A stretch of 23,989 nucleotides of DNA, from assembly GCA_964612675.1 (NCBI GenBank), contig CAZTDD010000110.1:1-23989 (forward strand). Direction: 5' to 3'. The position numbers and the translations under genes were made by a program. Positions 23,101-23,989 of the stretch are shown here, piece by piece (positions within the stretch are counted from its first letter, which is position 1; each line of letters starts with the position of its first letter). The notes under the pieces were generated by a model. The model made no database searches. It saw only the letters and a list, made by a program, of their open reading frames with translations, and was not told the DNA's origin. Source of the DNA: CAZTDD01 sp964612675 (GTDB lineage Bacteria; Hinthialibacterota; Hinthialibacteria; Hinthialibacterales; JAKPRU01).

Positions 23101-23493
23101 GATCCTCTGGGGGCGGTTTGGGTGAATATCGGACCACTGCCCCTGTCGGGAGTCACCTTCCCGAAGACCATCACCGCGGAGTGTTATGTCAAGGCGACAA
23201 AGAACGGGGAAGGCTATTTCTCGATGGCGTTAACGAACGGGTTACATACTGCGATCACGTACATGAGCAACGACAGCCTCCCTCGCGACGGCAGCTGGCA
23301 CAAGATCTCGGTCACCGGCCATTTCGAGAACCAGGGCGCGATTGACCCGATGTTGATTCTGCGAAACGCCGCCTTGGAGGGCGCGATACCGGGCCTGGTG
23401 AAAGACGCGGCCACCCTGGCCATCGACGACATCACGATCCGCACCGTCCAGGATCGGTCTTGGTTCTGGAGTAAGAAGCTGTTGCGGTATTGA
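20182..23493 (+). CDS. Large secreted NHL-repeat protein with Thr/Pro linker and beta-sandwich C-terminus
   Basis: This is a 1103-residue exported protein. A signal peptide (about 1-36, ending TDTYCQ) precedes six NHL-type repeats at about 43-380, each with a GDGGPA-like turn, an SVYVAD/NIYIAD strand and an NNRIRRI strand followed by DGII, which should form a six-bladed propeller for protein or ligand binding. A Thr/Pro-rich linker (about 384-420, partly from ACACCA triplicates at 21331) separates it from an Ig/cadherin-like domain (about 539-630) and two jelly-roll, carbohydrate-binding-like domains ending in VDNVRVYHS (near 903) and IDDITIRTV (near 1090). There is no sorting motif at the end. 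AGGAG lies 8 bases before the ATG at 20182, so that start is preferred over an upstream in-frame ATG at 20089, which would translate through the hairpins. It probably acts at the cell surface in adhesion or matrix binding; the function is inferred from architecture. Confidence 0.85.
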   Translation: MSPTGTLMTRSVSICSIASFIFIASLFTVLPTDTYCQDVETYFILPYAGTGVAGFAGDGSPATQAQFNRVWNAARGPNGSVYVADRENNRIRRIAPDGIITNFAGNGLATFAGDLGAATEASLNKPQGVIAAQDGSILIADTGNHCIRRVDKDGIITTYVGIGGAGGIGEENVPADQAQLRYPTDLDVDASGNIYVVDTQNNRIRVIDTDGIMKTIIGGSGFGFSGDGGPAIEARLSGPTGIDIDTEGNIYIADQINKVIRKVDSEGIITTVAGIPDQMGDSGDGGPATSAELSFPRDVLVDTQGNLIISDEINNKIRLVDTDGIIHTIAGVGISGYEGDGGPANQAFLNRPAGLMLLSQDSFLVADSRNHVLRELTTRDLDVTPTPTPTATFTPTPTQTNTPTPRPTDTPTNTPTQLPLNQLAPVINGATGTGLYYSNTNSVEIPVDPSQGRVRVALSSTPDGSGPLIVDDTIGLDVLRPDGTIANATISFSVDEPRRSPENVTSLFQKGMHEVTIRLLNLEGESFDTSSPVYVTALLAPELSDIPDLRLIVGQRVSQALDLDDYAVDRDSGSEGLTWTFEPTGSVSGLSIDENNVVSVQAAATPTEGAVIFRATDGVFSSTDEVSIKTSTFLVSPFIKDPAPLVQDFAFITPYSLYEQMLPEGVYAADIPFSTTFEHDLGLDAANVARGQTYLFSTFPGGLVKDPLPVSLQGYRMNNPEDRDGAVIYTSSCIPPVYGDADKDYNFSANSLLDASWFPGTPQGFQSGSIEIGDLPLTAESHVTDGRGLVFKVKPGEAALVLTEDIEVGKGTVTMQANMAAENFLDSRDLPHISLGLFADSSNVSINTIVHDDILGGARYQLLKTTYDSQSDVLTGVIQVLGTHTKGTAYVYVDNVRVYHSARETDRALGKTKVDTAPFDGTFESIASGIAGLGELVAMDPDNTVGGEAYVTSDHNHDLLAGGNKQSMILKMNDPLGAVWVNIGPLPLSGVTFPKTITAECYVKATKNGEGYFSMALTNGLHTAITYMSNDSLPRDGSWHKISVTGHFENQGAIDPMLILRNAALEGAIPGLVKDAATLAIDDITIRTVQDRSWFWSKKLLRY
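21331..21432 (+). repeat. Thr/Pro-rich low-complexity coding repeat
   Basis: This is the in-frame linker of the NHL protein: Thr-Pro dipeptides interspersed with Thr-Asn and Thr-Asp, beginning with three perfect ACACCA units at 21331-21348. Such linkers are flexible and often O-glycosylated in secreted proteins. Confidence 0.85.
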
Positions 23494-23549
23494 CCCGGTT
23501 TCTGGAGGAACGCGGCTCAGCAGGAGCTTCGCCCTCCCCGATCCCCGCT

Positions 23550-23579
23550 GGTCCAGGAGTTGAACTCCTGGACCTTTTT
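23550..23579 (+). terminator. Intrinsic terminator of the NHL-protein gene
   Basis: A perfect 11-bp stem, GGTCCAGGAGT (23550-23560) and ACTCCTGGACC (23564-23574), with a TGA triloop, followed directly by TTTTT (23575-23579). It lies 57 bases after the NHL stop codon and is the clearest terminator in the window. Confidence 0.9.
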
Positions 23580-23581
23580 CG

Positions 23582-23646
23582 TGGGTGGCCCCGATTGCTC
23601 GAATTTGTCCTATCGAAAGCAATCGGGGCGACGTAGGAGCAAGAGG
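23582..23646 (-). repeat. Dispersed palindrome, long-loop copy B
   Basis: Inverted relative to the copy at 8551-8615 and differing at 2 of 65 positions by my reading. The stem is GCCCCGATTGCT (23588-23599) with AGCAATCGGGGC (23618-23629). The conserved loop and flanks show that the whole unit, not only the stem, has been copied. Confidence 0.85.
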
Positions 23647-23696
23647 TGTTCCCGGAAGCGTCGGTATGTGGCACGGTGAGCACGTGCTTACCTCCT

Positions 23697-23731
23697 GTGG
23701 CTTCGCCACCCCGATTGACGAGCAATCGGGG
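23697..23731. repeat. Dispersed palindrome, short-loop copy 2, with adjacent hairpin
   Basis: A small hairpin GTGGC/GCCAC (23697-23709) with loop TTC abuts CCCCGATTG (23709-23717), loop ACGAG, CAATCGGGG (23723-23731). The following ACCCAGC also follows the copy at 8609. Together with the long-loop copy 60 bases upstream this resembles a BIME-like cluster of palindromic units. Confidence 0.75.
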
Positions 23732-23855
23732 CTACCCAGCTTTCGTTGTTATGGGCTGCGTCGGAGTAGTCCCGCTTATGCCCCCATCAAAAAATGGGCC
23801 GTTCGTCTTAACCTTTTGGGTCTCTGGAACGTCTTATTATATAGAGGGGAGAGAC

Positions 23856-23989
23856 ATGGAAGGGGACGTTTGCGAACTCGCACGGCGTATTCGTGCAGGT
23901 GAGCTTTCGTGTTTTGACGATATCGTTGCCTGGTACTCGCGTGACGTACTCAATCTGTGTCATGCGCTGCTGTGGAACGAAGAAGAGGC
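23856..23989 (+). CDS. ECF-type RNA polymerase sigma factor (partial, N-terminus)
   Basis: The first 44 codons of a sigma-70 family protein, running off the right edge. The sequence LARRIRAGELSCFDDIVAWYSRDVLNLCHALLWNEEEA matches region 2.1-2.2 of extracytoplasmic-function sigma factors, which bind core RNA polymerase and recognise the -10 element. GAGGGGAG lies about 5 bases before the ATG, and the AT-rich TATTATATA at 23835-23843 just upstream could be a -10 element, although then the leader would be very short. An anti-sigma factor would be expected downstream, outside the window. Confidence 0.85.
   Translation, partial: MEGDVCELARRIRAGELSCFDDIVAWYSRDVLNLCHALLWNEEE

Overview
The window is a dense bacterial segment of roughly 55% G+C by eye, with no rRNA, tRNA, CRISPR array or insertion sequence that I can recognise. 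No single gene settles the taxonomy. The mix points to an uncultivated, surface-protein-rich lineage such as Sumerlaeota, Hydrogenedentota, Omnitrophota or another PVC/FCB-neighbouring phylum. The supporting signs are a Thr/Pro-rich linker in an NHL-repeat secreted protein, a GspG-type pseudopilin, a dockerin-like tail on a secreted metalloprotease, two uroporphyrinogen-decarboxylase-like (URO-D) proteins, a Tat-exported Gfo/Idh/MocA oxidoreductase and a ceramidase-fold secreted protein. This placement is inference from memory of gene repertoires.

Layout. 1-1278 (+): the tail of an unknown gene, translationally coupled by ATGA to a GT4 glycosyltransferase. 1282-6446 (-): a run of five same-strand genes, read in the order URO-D protein, pseudopilin, RNase D, a hypothetical protein, and a matrixin-like metalloprotease with a dockerin. 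6447-7142: a long non-coding stretch with several GC-rich hairpins. 7143-8474 (+): a ceramidase-fold secreted protein, facing the Tat-exported oxidoreductase (8657-10003, -) across a palindromic repeat. 10303-13059 (+): a stand-alone FlhB C-terminal-domain protein, a TPR protein and, behind its own promoter, an AMIN/amidase/3xLysM cell-wall hydrolase. 13110-13280 (-): a decayed remnant of a xanthine-dehydrogenase-type large subunit. 13495-16753 (+): an ornithine-cyclodeaminase-family enzyme, a second URO-D protein and a dihydroorotate-dehydrogenase-family enzyme, the last two joined by ATGA. 16754-18878 (+): a promoter, a small ORF with a strong ribosome binding site, and an uncharacterised papain-fold protein. 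18881-19906 (-): a receiver/HD-GYP protein. 20182-23493 (+): a large secreted NHL-repeat protein ending in a perfect intrinsic terminator. 23582-23731: two palindromic repeats. 23856-end (+): the start of an ECF sigma factor.

How the genes work together. There is no single obvious pathway. Envelope and exterior functions dominate: glycosyltransfer, pseudopilin, secreted protease, peptidoglycan amidase, NHL surface protein. The most coherent unknown metabolic unit is the cyclodeaminase/URO-D/DHODH-like cluster. The most system-like accessory unit is the small ORF plus papain-fold protein. A family of CCCCGATTG...CAATCGGGG palindromes appears four times in intergenic DNA, including two long-loop copies in opposite orientation about 15 kb apart that differ at only 2 of 65 positions.
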